64,000 bases of DNA, from the NCBI RefSeq assembly GCF_000384215.1, contig NZ_KB913032.1, forward strand, positions 8,269,605-8,333,604, read 5' to 3'. This stretch comes from Amycolatopsis alba DSM 44262. GTDB taxonomy: Bacteria > Actinomycetota > Actinomycetes > Mycobacteriales > Pseudonocardiaceae. Under the pieces are notes generated by a model. The model had not been told where the DNA came from and made no database searches. It worked only from the letters and a program-made list of their open reading frames with translations. The first letter of the stretch is position 1. Each line of letters opens with the position of its first letter. Positions 35,741 through 44,070 of this stretch are shown here, piece by piece. The position numbers were made by a program, and so were the translations under genes.

Positions 35741-36622
35741 CTAACGACACTCAGGGATGTATCGGCCGGCTGTCGCAGGGCTGCGGTTTGGTGATGACGT
35801 CGGCCACGCGACGTCGTCGATGGCGAGCCACGGCGCGACGGCCACGGCCGACGGAGTGAGCCCGGTGAACGCCTTGACCTCGCGATGGAGATGGGACTGA
35901 TCGACGTAACCGCACTCGGCGGCGACGCTCGCGGCGGCGTGACCGGCCGCGAGGAGGTGGGCGGCGTGGTCGAACCGCACCAGTCGGAGGGCTCGTTTGG
36001 GGCTGATTCCGAGCTGGGACCGGAAGCGGGACCACAGGTGCTTGCGATCCCAGCCGACCTCGCCTGCCAGGCTGTCGACCTGCATCCGCCCTCGGCTCGT
36101 GAGCGTCCGCCGCCAGGTGTGGGCGACTTCCGGTTCGACCGGCGTGCGGGCGCGCATCCGTTGACCCACGACCTCAGCCGCGATCCTGAACCGTTCGTCC
36201 CAGGACGCGGTGGCACGTAACCGGTCCTCGAACCGCGCGGCGTCGCGGCCCCAGACGTCTGCCAGGGGTGCCATCGCCCCGCTGAGATCAGGTGACGCGT
36301 CGAGCACCGCGGCCGCGACGTCCGGCTCCAGCCGGAGCTGGAGACATTCGCCCACGTGACCACCTGCCCGCAGATCGCCGGGCATGAGCCCGATGACGAC
36401 ACTGCCGCGCTCGCGCCGGCCGCGGCTGTCGCAGACGATGCCTTCTCCCTCGCTCAGGTCGACAAGCAACGTGACGCCGGGATGCGCGACCATGGCGATG
36501 TCCACGGGGGCGGGGAGACTCTGGCGGAACCCGGCCATGCTGATCCCCGGCAGCCGCTCCGACCGGCGCGGGACCGCGATGTCCACCGTGTCCCAGTCCG
36601 GCGGTGTTCCAGTCGACAGCAC
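35741..36622 (-). CDS. AraC-family regulator
   Basis: 293 residues. The C-terminal DNA-binding domain is clear: VDSLAGEVGWDRKHLWSRFR, LGISPKRALRLVRFDHAAHL and SVAAECGYVDQSHLHREVKA, FTGLTPSAV. The N-terminal half is an AraC-type sensing domain of unknown ligand. It lies 9 bp after the alpha/beta hydrolase gene on the same strand, so the pair is an operon and the regulator probably controls it. Confidence 0.9.
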   Translation of the reverse strand: MLSTGTPPDWDTVDIAVPRRSERLPGISMAGFRQSLPAPVDIAMVAHPGVTLLVDLSEGEGIVCDSRGRRERGSVVIGLMPGDLRAGGHVGECLQLRLEPDVAAAVLDASPDLSGAMAPLADVWGRDAARFEDRLRATASWDERFRIAAEVVGQRMRARTPVEPEVAHTWRRTLTSRGRMQVDSLAGEVGWDRKHLWSRFRSQLGISPKRALRLVRFDHAAHLLAAGHAAASVAAECGYVDQSHLHREVKAFTGLTPSAVAVAPWLAIDDVAWPTSSPNRSPATAGRYIPECR

Positions 36623-36631
36623 AAGACCAGT

Positions 36632-37462
36632 CTAGAGATCAGTGACGTCCACGGCCCGTTCCCGCGAGGTCCAGCTCAGCAATAGCTCGCTGATCGCCTC
36701 AGGCGCCTCGAACATGGGAAGATGTCCGACACCGGACAGCAGTTCGATCCGAGCGTTGGGCACCACCTCGTACTGGCGCACCGACGACGGGTCCCAGCGA
36801 GGGTCGGCGCTACCGAAGACCGCCAGCACCTCAACGGTGAGGGCGGCGAGACGATCGGGCACGCCACGCTCGGCGATGTACTCGGTGTTGCGGCGCAATA
36901 TCGTCCTGAACGTGCCATAGGAGATGTGTTTGAGATCGGCGACCACATCGTCGGGTACGTCCACCGGGCGAGCGGCCGCTGCCCCGATTCCCTTGCGAAT
37001 CACCGCATCCGAGCGCCTCGGCCAGATCAGCGGGCCGAACGGCGGGCCCAGCAGGATCCGCAGGATCAACGGCTGGGGAAGCAGCGCGCCGGGACGTGGG
37101 CCGCAGCTGATCAGCGCGACTGAGCGCACCAGGTCGGGGCGCTGTTCCGCGAGGGCGGTGGCGACGTAGCCGCCGCTGGAGTGCCCGACGACGGTGACGG
37201 GACCTCGGCCGAGGTCGTCGAGTACCGCCGCTACTCGGCTCGCCTGCGTGGGCACGTCGTAAGGCGGCGAAGGTGGGGATTGGCCACAGCCTGGGAGGTC
37301 GACCCGGATGACGTGGTGGTGAGCAGCAAGGGCCGGGACCACCGGGCTCCACGAGGCACCCGAAGCCCCCGATCCGTGGATGAGCAACAGCGGCGGCGCC
37401 TGCCGCGGACCGTCGCGCACCACGTGTATCCCCTGCGAACGCTCGACACCGTTCTCTCTCAT
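36632..37462 (-). CDS. alpha/beta hydrolase
   Basis: 276 residues from ATG 37462 (five codons shorter than the longest frame). It has oxyanion motif IHGSGASG, the nucleophile elbow VVGHSSGGYVATALAE, an acid in AVFGSADPRWDPSS and the catalytic His in SGVGHLPMFEAPEAI, the complete triad order of the family. Likely a cytosolic esterase or C-C hydrolase of unknown substrate. Co-transcribed with the AraC-type regulator downstream. Confidence 0.88.
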   Translation of the reverse strand: MRENGVERSQGIHVVRDGPRQAPPLLLIHGSGASGASWSPVVPALAAHHHVIRVDLPGCGQSPPSPPYDVPTQASRVAAVLDDLGRGPVTVVGHSSGGYVATALAEQRPDLVRSVALISCGPRPGALLPQPLILRILLGPPFGPLIWPRRSDAVIRKGIGAAAARPVDVPDDVVADLKHISYGTFRTILRRNTEYIAERGVPDRLAALTVEVLAVFGSADPRWDPSSVRQYEVVPNARIELLSGVGHLPMFEAPEAISELLLSWTSRERAVDVTDL

Positions 37463-37606
37463 GCGGCGATGGTGCACGGTCGCCGACGACCGGTCTTGGA
37501 CAAATGTCGTCGTGAAAACATCCTCGGCAGCCGCACGGGCGCACGCTCCGTCACCGGGAAACCAGCCGGTCGCGACGGGCCAGAGGTGATTCGCCGCTGA
37601 GGACCT

Positions 37607-38308
37607 CTAGGCCGCTCCTCCCCCGACCTGGTTGGGTTGATCGGGCGCGCAGCTGATCAACAGCCGGGCGGTGTGCGCGATGTGGTCACGCAGCAGCTCC
37701 TGCGCGTGATCGGCGTCGCGCGCGAGCACGGCGTCGAGTAGTGCTCGGTGCTCGGCGGCGACGTCGCGGCCGGGTTCGTTGCCTAGGGATACCGACCACT
37801 GCCGATACAGCTCGGCCTCCTGTCGCAACGACCGCGCCGCGTCGAGCAGCCGCTGGTTGCGGCAGCCTGCCAGCAGCGTGTGGTGGAAGGCCGCGTGTGC
37901 CTGCACCCATTCGTCGGACAGGTGGTCCGGATCGGCCGGGTCGCGATACGGCGCGCGTTCCAGAAAGTGGTGCGCGGCAACGGCATCGGCCTCCCAGCGG
38001 GTGTCGCCTTCCCGCACCGAGAGCCCCAGTACCAGGGATTCGATCTCCGCCCGCGCCTGTGTCAGTTCGGCCAGATCCTGATGGGACAGCGGGCGGACCA
38101 GATAACCCTGACGCGGCCTGGCCACCACCAGCCCTTCGGCGACCAGTCTCGTCAGCGCCTCGCGGGTGGCACCGACGCTCACCTGGTAGCGGTCGGCCAG
38201 GTCCGGGAACTTGAGCCGGTCGCCCGGTATCAGCCGACCGGCGAGGATGTCGGCGCGCAACGCCTGGTGGATGCCGTCGGTGCGGGTCGCTCCGCCGCTC
38301 TTGGTCAT
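37607..38308 (-). CDS. GntR-family (FCD) regulator
   Basis: 233 residues from ATG 38308. The winged helix is IHQALRADILAGRLIPGDRL, then VSVGATREALTRLVAEGLVV and RPRQGYLVRPL. The FCD effector domain follows, with metal-type His residues (AHAAFHHTLLAGC; LRDHIAHTARLL). It is divergent from a three-gene ring-cleavage operon, and the palindrome AACTTTCGAAAGTT lies between them. It probably represses that operon until an aromatic acid or its cleavage product binds. Confidence 0.9.
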   Translation of the reverse strand: MTKSGGATRTDGIHQALRADILAGRLIPGDRLKFPDLADRYQVSVGATREALTRLVAEGLVVARPRQGYLVRPLSHQDLAELTQARAEIESLVLGLSVREGDTRWEADAVAAHHFLERAPYRDPADPDHLSDEWVQAHAAFHHTLLAGCRNQRLLDAARSLRQEAELYRQWSVSLGNEPGRDVAAEHRALLDAVLARDADHAQELLRDHIAHTARLLISCAPDQPNQVGGGAA

Positions 38309-38341
38309 GCCCCCAGCGTAGCACTTTACGAATCTCGGTTG

Positions 38342-38355
38342 AACTTTCGAAAGTT
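38342..38355. promoter_or_regulatory. palindromic operator of the GntR/ring-cleavage locus
   Basis: AACTTTCGAAAGTT is a perfect 14-bp palindrome at 38342-38355, in an AT-rich patch unusual for this genome. It lies 34 bp upstream of the GntR start and 83 bp before the FAH-family start. Related half sites (CTTTACGAA, GTTTCGAATT) flank it. Confidence 0.65.
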
Positions 38356-38437
38356 TGGCTCTAGTTTCGAATTCAAGCCCGATGCGGCGGATCGCCGCGG
38401 TCGGCTGTTCCAGGTCGGATCCCGGAAAGGTGAAGTC

Positions 38438-39295
38438 ATGAAACTGGCCAATGTGGATGGACGCGCGGTCCTGCTGACCGCCGACGACACCGGAATCGAC
38501 GTCGAAACCGCGTCGGGCGGCAAGTTCGGCCCCGGTCTCGAGTCCGTTTACGAGAACTGGGAAGGGTTCCGGGCCTGGGCGCAACAGCCGCCCGCCGAAC
38601 CCGGCGTCGTCTTCACCCGCGCGCAGCTGGGCTCTCCCTCACCGGCCCCGCGGCAGATCATCGCGATCGGCCTGAACTACGACGCCCACGCCGCCGAGTC
38701 CGGTTTCGAGGCACCGGAAGGACTTCCCCCGACGTTCACCAAGTTCGTCTCCGCGCTGACCGGCCCCGACGCGGAGGTCGCGTTACCGGCCGGTGGTGAC
38801 GTGGACTGGGAGGTGGAACTCGTCGCCGTCATCGGCCGGACCGCCAGCCGCGTCGCGGAATCCGACGCGTGGGACCACGTCGCCGGGGTGACGATCGGGC
38901 AGGATCTCTCCGAGCGCGTCTCGCAACTGGCCGGCCCCGCCCCGCAGTTCAGCCTGGGCAAGTCCTTCCCGAACTTCGCGCCGGTCGGGCCGTGGCTGGT
39001 CACGCCGGACGATCTGGCGAACCGGGACGACCTGGCGCTCGGCTGCGCGGTCGACGGCGAGACCGTGCAGGACGGCCGCACCCGCGAACTGATCTACCCG
39101 GTCGCCAGGCTGGTATCCGCACTGTCGCGGACCATCACCCTGTTTCCGGGCGATCTCGTCTTCACCGGGACCCCGGCGGGCGTGGGCATGGGCCGCACGC
39201 CGAAGCGGTTCCTGCGGGCAGGCGAGCACCTCGTCAGCTGGATCGAAGGCATCGGTGAGATGCGCCAGAAATTCGTTGCCGCACAGGAGGACTGA
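38438..39295 (+). CDS. fumarylacetoacetate-hydrolase-family protein
   Basis: 285 residues from ATG 38438. The FAH C-terminal domain is clear: IIAIGLNYDAHAAESG, FTKFVSALTGPDAEVALP, and the metal-binding Glu-Glu pair in VDWEVELVAVIGR, followed by FTGTPAGVGMG near the end. Enzymes of this fold hydrolyse or decarboxylate ring-cleavage products, as expected beside an extradiol dioxygenase. First of a tight operon; the next gene starts 2 bp after its stop. Confidence 0.92.
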   Translation: MKLANVDGRAVLLTADDTGIDVETASGGKFGPGLESVYENWEGFRAWAQQPPAEPGVVFTRAQLGSPSPAPRQIIAIGLNYDAHAAESGFEAPEGLPPTFTKFVSALTGPDAEVALPAGGDVDWEVELVAVIGRTASRVAESDAWDHVAGVTIGQDLSERVSQLAGPAPQFSLGKSFPNFAPVGPWLVTPDDLANRDDLALGCAVDGETVQDGRTRELIYPVARLVSALSRTITLFPGDLVFTGTPAGVGMGRTPKRFLRAGEHLVSWIEGIGEMRQKFVAAQED

Positions 39296-39296
39296 C

Positions 39297-40220
39297 ATGG
39301 GCATGCACCGCCTCACCCGTGTCACCATGGGTGTCCCGAACGTCGCGGAAACCATCGCCTACTACTCCGAGTTCGGGCTCACCCACCTCGGCGGCGGGGC
39401 CTTCAGTACTCGCGAAGGCGGCGAGCAGCTGCGGGTCCGGCACGCCGTGTCCCGGCGGGTGCTCGAACTCGGGGTGGGGGTCGACGATGTCGACGACGTC
39501 GCGCGGGCCGCGTCACGGCTTGGTCGCCTCGGCGTGGCGGGCGGCACGGACGGCACCGCGGTCACCGCGATCGAGCCGGTTTCCGGGTTCACCGTCCGCG
39601 TCGAGATCGCGCCGAGAATCGTGCAGCGGCCAGTCCCGGCCACCCCCTACAACGGGCCCGGTCGCATCGAGCGGTTCGGCCGCGCGCCCGGAGTGCTGCG
39701 TGAGGACCCGATCCGGCCCAAGAAGCTCGGCCACTGCGTGGTGGGCACGACCGATCTCGAAGCCACCATGGGGTTCTTCACCGAGGGACTCGGTTTCAAG
39801 GTCAGCGACTACATCGGGAACAAGGGCGCCTTCATGCGCTGCTCGGTCGATCACCACAACGTGCTGGCGCTCGCGGCACCGGTGAACTTCCTGCATCACA
39901 CGTCCTGGCAGGTCGACGACATCGACGACGTCGGGCGCGGCGCGGCGGCGATGCTGGCAGGCAACCCCGAGCGACATGTCTGGGGCCTCGGCAGGCACCA
40001 CGCGGGCTCCAACTTCTTCTGGTATCTCAAGGATCCGGCGGGGAACTTCAGCGAGTACTACGCCGACATGGACTGCATCCCCGAGGACGAGATCTGGACC
40101 CCGGAAGTCTTCGAGGGCGCCCAAGGCCTGTTCAGCTGGGGCCCGCCCCCGCCACCGTCGTTCCTGGAACCGGACGACCTCGCCGCGCTCATGACCGGAC
40201 AGCACGCACCTTCCCGGTGA
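39297..40220 (+). CDS. extradiol ring-cleavage dioxygenase (VOC fold)
   Basis: 307 residues from ATG 39297 (AGGAGG upstream). Two VOC modules: the first (1-110) lacks metal ligands, the second carries them: KLGHCVVGTTDLEATMGFFT (His near 143), FLHHTSWQVDD (His near 202), and Glu in GNFSEYYADMD (near 251). This is the type I extradiol dioxygenase 2-His-1-Glu iron site. It would open a catechol-like ring, passing the product to the FAH-family enzyme encoded just upstream. Substrate unknown. Confidence 0.9.
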   Translation: MGMHRLTRVTMGVPNVAETIAYYSEFGLTHLGGGAFSTREGGEQLRVRHAVSRRVLELGVGVDDVDDVARAASRLGRLGVAGGTDGTAVTAIEPVSGFTVRVEIAPRIVQRPVPATPYNGPGRIERFGRAPGVLREDPIRPKKLGHCVVGTTDLEATMGFFTEGLGFKVSDYIGNKGAFMRCSVDHHNVLALAAPVNFLHHTSWQVDDIDDVGRGAAAMLAGNPERHVWGLGRHHAGSNFFWYLKDPAGNFSEYYADMDCIPEDEIWTPEVFEGAQGLFSWGPPPPPSFLEPDDLAALMTGQHAPSR

Positions 40221-40264
40221 CCGCGCCGGAAGACCTCGCACCTGATCAGACAAAGGAGAAAGTC

Positions 40265-40780
40265 ATGCCAGTGGAACTGTATGTCCCCCAGATCCCGGAC
40301 AACCTGAACATCCGGTTCGTCGAGAACCGCATCGTCATCAACCGCCCGGTACAGGACGTGTACGACTGGGTGACCACCTGGTCGAACCTGCCGAAATGGC
40401 TGCCGATGGCACTCGGCACCGAGGTGCGACGCGGCACCGAAGGCGTCCCCGCCGAGATGGGCGACGTACTGCTCGAAACCATCCGGCCGGAGCTGAACGA
40501 GAAGCCGAAGCTCTACACCGTGGTGGCGCGGGTCCCCGGCAAGCTGTGGACCGTGGTCGGCCGGGACGTGCTCGAAGACGGCTCCCTGGCCCCGTCGATG
40601 CACGCGATCGCCACCTTCACCACGTTCGACCTCGGCGATGGAACGACCCTGTTCTGCCGCCTGTTCGAACGACTGGTCCCGGACACCGAGCCGCCCGGCC
40701 CGCACCCGGTCGAGGACCCTGCCCGCATCCAGCCCGGCCTGGAACTGATCAAGGCACACCTCGAGGGCACGGCCGGATGA
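40265..40780 (+). CDS. SRPBCC (START-like) domain protein
   Basis: 171 residues from ATG 40265 with AAAGGAG (an in-frame extension to 40217 is less likely). FVENRIVINRPVQDVYDWVT opens the helix-grip fold; later strands (LYTVVARVPGKLWTVVGRDV; FTTFDLGDGTTLFCRLFERL) complete a hydrophobic-ligand pocket. It may bind the aromatic substrate or act as an accessory cyclase/aromatase-like factor. Third gene of the GntR-linked ring-cleavage operon, 44 bp after the dioxygenase. Confidence 0.82.
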   Translation: MPVELYVPQIPDNLNIRFVENRIVINRPVQDVYDWVTTWSNLPKWLPMALGTEVRRGTEGVPAEMGDVLLETIRPELNEKPKLYTVVARVPGKLWTVVGRDVLEDGSLAPSMHAIATFTTFDLGDGTTLFCRLFERLVPDTEPPGPHPVEDPARIQPGLELIKAHLEGTAG

Positions 40781-40832
40781 CTCCGGCGTCGCGCTCACGA
40801 CGGACGGATCCCCTCGGATTTCGGTGATGCGC

Positions 40833-41021
40833 TCATCGATTGTCCAGGTAGTGCCGGGTGAGGCGGGCGATGTTGTCGGCGCCGTGGCCCGCGTCGATGA
40901 CGGCCTGAGCGAAGGGGCGGACTGCGCCGAGCGGGCCGGGGTCCATGCCCCGGCTCGCGGCGGCGTGGATGATGTGGTCCATCGTGGTCACGTTCGAGAC
41001 GATGCTGGATCCGTCGGACAC
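40833..41021 (-). pseudogene. C-terminal relic of an NAD(P)-dependent oxidoreductase (imine-reductase-like)
   Basis: The 62 codons hold a C-terminal dimerisation region: SNVTTMDHIIHAAASRGMDP, then FAQAVIDAGHGADNIARLTR. The AxxxGHGxDxxAxL ending is typical of beta-hydroxyacid dehydrogenase/imine-reductase-like enzymes. The Rossmann half, some 200 residues, is absent; no matching frame is seen upstream before 41165. Probably truncated by a deletion between it and the TetR gene. Confidence 0.5.
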
Positions 41022-41169
41022 CGTTGCCGGTCGCGGGCAAACACCTCGCGATGCTCATCGATTCTTGCCGCGCCTGATGTTCATCGGCAGCTCTTCGGCG
41101 GCGGCGATGACCGCTTGGCGCAGGCGGGAGCTTGCTGTCGATCTTCGAAGCGGACGTTAGCCTGACTCC

Positions 41170-41927
41170 ATGGCAGACACTCGCCCTGGAGGCCGCACGG
41201 CCCGTACGCGCGCCGCGGTGCACACCGCGGTGCGCGAGTTGTTCGCCGAAGGGCATGACCAGCCGTCAGTGCGGGACGTGTCCGAACGGTCGGGTGTGCG
41301 TGAGGTGACGATCTACCGGCGCTGGGGGCGGATCGAATCGCTGGTGCTCGATGTCGCGGTCACGCAGCTCAACGAGGAGTCGCCGTTCCCGGACAGCGGT
41401 GACCTGCGCCGCGATCTGCTCGGCTGGGCACAAGCGGTCGCCGGGCAGGTGAAGACGCGTGAGGGGTTCGCGCTGTTCCACGCGCTCGCCGCGGCCACCT
41501 CCCCGTTCGCCGACGGCAAGCCCGCTCCGACCGGTATCTGCAACAGCGCACCGCCCAGATGCAGCAGGCGCTCGACCGGGTCGAGGCGGCGGGTGGCAAG
41601 CCGCCGACAGTCGCCCGCATCTTCGATGTCGTGCTCGCACCCATCTACCTGCGCGCGGTCTTCGGTTACGAGTCCCCCGACAAGGACTTGGACGTCCTGG
41701 TGGACCAGGCGCCCCCGAATCCCGCGCGCCTGAGTACCTCCTTGCCCGGCAGCCACCTGTGGCGCATGAGCCGACAGGCCTCATTTCGCGAGCTGAGCAG
41801 GCTCTCCAGCGGGTGGATCCACGACCCGACGTGTTATGCGATGCCTATTACGAAAGCGGCTGATAAACGCCTCGCATTACCTCCCGGAAACTGGGGGATC
41901 CGCCAAGGATCTGCAATCACCCCATGA
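41170..41927 (+). pseudogene. TetR-family regulator, one-base frameshift
   Basis: The first frame gives a normal TetR DNA-binding domain (AVHTAVRELFAEGHDQPSVR, VREVTIYRRWGRIESLVLDV) and ligand domain to FADGK near 41520. There a base is lost. The following frame continues as RYLQQRTAQMQQALDRVEAA, then VARIFDVVLAPIYLRAVFGY and DLDVLVDQ, the expected C-terminal helices, and runs on to 41927. Either a pseudogene or an assembly indel. It is divergent from the oxidoreductase relic, its likely former target. Confidence 0.7.
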
Positions 41928-42067
41928 CACTCCATCGCACGATCGACTCGGAATCATTTCCCGCCATGCGTGCCAGGGGCCGACCGGTCGTACCGGCGAG
42001 CGCAATCGACAAATGGAGCAGACGACCACAACTTATTCACCGCGCGACCAGCCAGTAACAGAGAAAC

Positions 42068-42715
42068 TCACGTCGCTCGCGCGATCCGAAGTAAGCCGAC
42101 GGGTGGACCGACGAGGTCGTGGCCCACGGGATACGGATGATCAGGTCGGAAGATCCAACCGGTCGTCGACGTTTCCTTCACCGCGACCTGAACCTGCCGG
42201 AACGTCGCAGGGTCGACGACACCACTGTGACGCACCACCTCGTCGAAGAACCATTCGGAGGTGATCACCACGAGCACCCCCGGCGACTCACGCAGTGCCT
42301 TCTTCACCGGCCGCGCCTCGATCAGCCGGAATGCCCGGTTGATCGAGGGCGCGGTCACACCCTGGTCGTCGAACGCCACCTCGCCGGCATGCAGAGCCAT
42401 TCTCAGCCGGATCTGTTCTTCGGCCGGATGGGCTTTGTTGTGCTGTCGCAGCGCATCCGCGAGTGAGTACGGCAACGCCTCGACCAGTGGCCCCTTGGGC
42501 ACTTGCGCCGGGACCAGAACGAAGGCGCCGTCGCCGCGGTCCTCCACCCGACAGTCCTCCCAAGGAAGCCCAACGTCATCGAACGCCCGTCGCAAAGCTC
42601 GGTACAGACCTTCACGAACGGCGAGCTGATGCCGGGTCGTCCGCCATTCCTGGCCATATTCCTCGACGTCCACGACGAGCACTGTCCGGTGAACGGCCAC
42701 TTGCGTACGCCTCAT
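42068..42715 (-). CDS. nucleotide-cyclase-homology domain protein
   Basis: 215 residues resembling the class III cyclase catalytic fold: TVLVVDVEEYGQ supplies metal-binding Asp16, RVEDRGDGAFVLVP supplies Asp62, and TAPSINRAFRLIEA supplies Asn126 and Arg130 of the transition-state pair. The purine-selecting Lys before GDG is Glu58 here, so adenine or guanine choice is altered or catalysis is lost. The protein consists of this domain plus a short tail, with no membrane segment. Last gene of the PadR operon, overlapping the preceding gene by 4 bp. Could be an active synthase or a nucleotide sensor. Confidence 0.65.
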   Translation of the reverse strand: MRRTQVAVHRTVLVVDVEEYGQEWRTTRHQLAVREGLYRALRRAFDDVGLPWEDCRVEDRGDGAFVLVPAQVPKGPLVEALPYSLADALRQHNKAHPAEEQIRLRMALHAGEVAFDDQGVTAPSINRAFRLIEARPVKKALRESPGVLVVITSEWFFDEVVRHSGVVDPATFRQVQVAVKETSTTGWIFRPDHPYPVGHDLVGPPVGLLRIARAT

Positions 42716-43452
42716 GTGTTCTCCACCCGGTAAGGGCTGGACTCGGCATGGATTCGCCGTTGCGACGCCTGGGAAGCCGAGGAGCGCAACACGAAGACCA
42801 GCGCCGGTGTGCGCGCCAGCAGCCGCAGCGCGTAACCGATTTGAGTACGCCCGGAGAGGCCTTCGACTTGCGTCAGGTCATGGAGTTCGCTGGCGTACTC
42901 GTCGAGATAGCGCCGACGTTCCTCCCTGGGGAGGACACAGACTGCCAGGTTCAGGATGCGCCACGACATCCAAGCCGACGGCCGTCGGCTTTGCTCACAC
43001 TCAGGAGAGTCCTGAGTGAACGGTTGCGCGAAACTCCTTTCGAGTTCGCCCACGAGAGCCACACAACCGTCGAATGCCTGACCGAGGGCCACGCGAACGT
43101 CGAGTTCGAACCCTTTGTCGAGGTCAGGAGCACTCGCTCGCTCCAGCGCTCGACCAAAAGCGAAGGCACCTTCACGGGCTTGGGCGAGAAGGCGGCCGAT
43201 AGCGAGTACGAGATCACCCGCGCGCGCGTGATCGTTCGCCGCACGTGGGTCGATCCCGTCGAGCAAGTAGAACTCGCGCTCGATACCGTACAGAAGCAGC
43301 CCGACCCGATCGAGCAACCGACTCCGCGCGGCACCTCGGAAGTCGATGTTGACCGCGTGCGCCTGACCGAGAATTCTGTCCAGTTCCACGAGGATCGTGC
43401 GATCGCCCGCGAGTGTCCGGGCGAAGAACCCGAAGCGGCCGTCGTTGTTCAC
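42712..43452 (-). CDS. uncharacterised protein of the PadR/cyclase-like operon
   Basis: 246 residues. It starts MNNDGRFGFFARTLAGDRTI and has a long helical middle (REFYLLDGIDPRAANDHARA; FAFGRALERASAPDLDKGFE). It ends with CVLPREERRRYLDEYASELH and YALRLLARTPALVFVLRSSA. That ending, LP(R)xxRxRYxxE(Y/W)xxEL plus a weakly hydrophobic helix, is like the prefix segment found on PadR-linked actinobacterial membrane proteins. I do not recognise the rest. It overlaps both neighbours by 4 bp, so all three are co-translated. Confidence 0.6.
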   Translation of the reverse strand: MNNDGRFGFFARTLAGDRTILVELDRILGQAHAVNIDFRGAARSRLLDRVGLLLYGIEREFYLLDGIDPRAANDHARAGDLVLAIGRLLAQAREGAFAFGRALERASAPDLDKGFELDVRVALGQAFDGCVALVGELERSFAQPFTQDSPECEQSRRPSAWMSWRILNLAVCVLPREERRRYLDEYASELHDLTQVEGLSGRTQIGYALRLLARTPALVFVLRSSASQASQRRIHAESSPYRVENT

Positions 43453-43790
43453 GACGCCCCCTCGGCCAAGTTCGACCGCAGGCGGCTGATCCTCGTCGCC
43501 GAATTCTCACAGCGCAGCAACGCCGCTTGAACCAGCCCCATAGCGACCGGATCTATCCGGTAGTACCGGCGTCGAGGCCTTCCCTCCTCGTGAGTGTCGG
43601 CCTCCTCCCATCGGCTGGACAACCAGCCGATGCCTTCCAGCCGAGCCAGGATCGGATGCACAGTCCCGCTGGGCAACCCGGCCTCGGCGCAGATCTGCAG
43701 ACCGTACAACTCTCTCGACGGATCCCCCATCAACGCTCGCAGAACCAGCTGCGTCGGCAAAGTCATCCGAGGCTTACGCGGACTACCCAT
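43449..43790 (-). CDS. PadR-family regulator
   Basis: 113 residues. The winged helix is TLPTQLVLRALMGDPSRELY, then SGTVHPILARLEGIGWLSSR and EEGRPRRRYYRI, the PadR arrangement with a short C-terminal helix. Its ATG (43790-43788) is the end of a perfect 20-bp inverted repeat, so it should repress its own operon by binding across its start. It controls the uncharacterised 42712 gene and the cyclase-like gene, both coupled by 4-bp overlaps. Confidence 0.9.
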   Translation of the reverse strand: MGSPRKPRMTLPTQLVLRALMGDPSRELYGLQICAEAGLPSGTVHPILARLEGIGWLSSRWEEADTHEEGRPRRRYYRIDPVAMGLVQAALLRCENSATRISRLRSNLAEGAS

Positions 43791-43830
43791 GCTTGTACTC
43801 TACCTAGCCCCTAGGTAGAGTACAAGCATG
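43788..43830. promoter_or_regulatory. perfect 20-bp inverted repeat at the PadR start
   Basis: CATGCTTGTACTCTACCTAG (43788-43807), a CCC spacer, and the exact complement (43811-43830). It covers the PadR start codon and its leader. It is AT-richer than the surroundings. In mRNA it would hide the start in a hairpin; as DNA it is an ideal dimer site. The inner TACCTAG/CTAGGTA halves are the likely contact core. Confidence 0.75.
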
Positions 43831-44070
43831 CCTCCGGCGACCCCCGCTTGAGTGATTCTCGTAGTCATACTCAGGCGTGTTTTCGTGACATGCTTCGCGG
43901 TTGGTGCTGCGGGAGCCAAGTGTGGGCAGCCAGCCGTTCTTCAGGGGGCGGCGAGTGAAACGGACCACGTAGTCCGCGAGCCGCCGCAGGCGAGTGGGCA
44001 GATGGTGGTCAGGCCCGTGCGACCGGACCCGTTGATCGCCACTCGAACTGTCCTGCGCTGTCCTCTTCTC

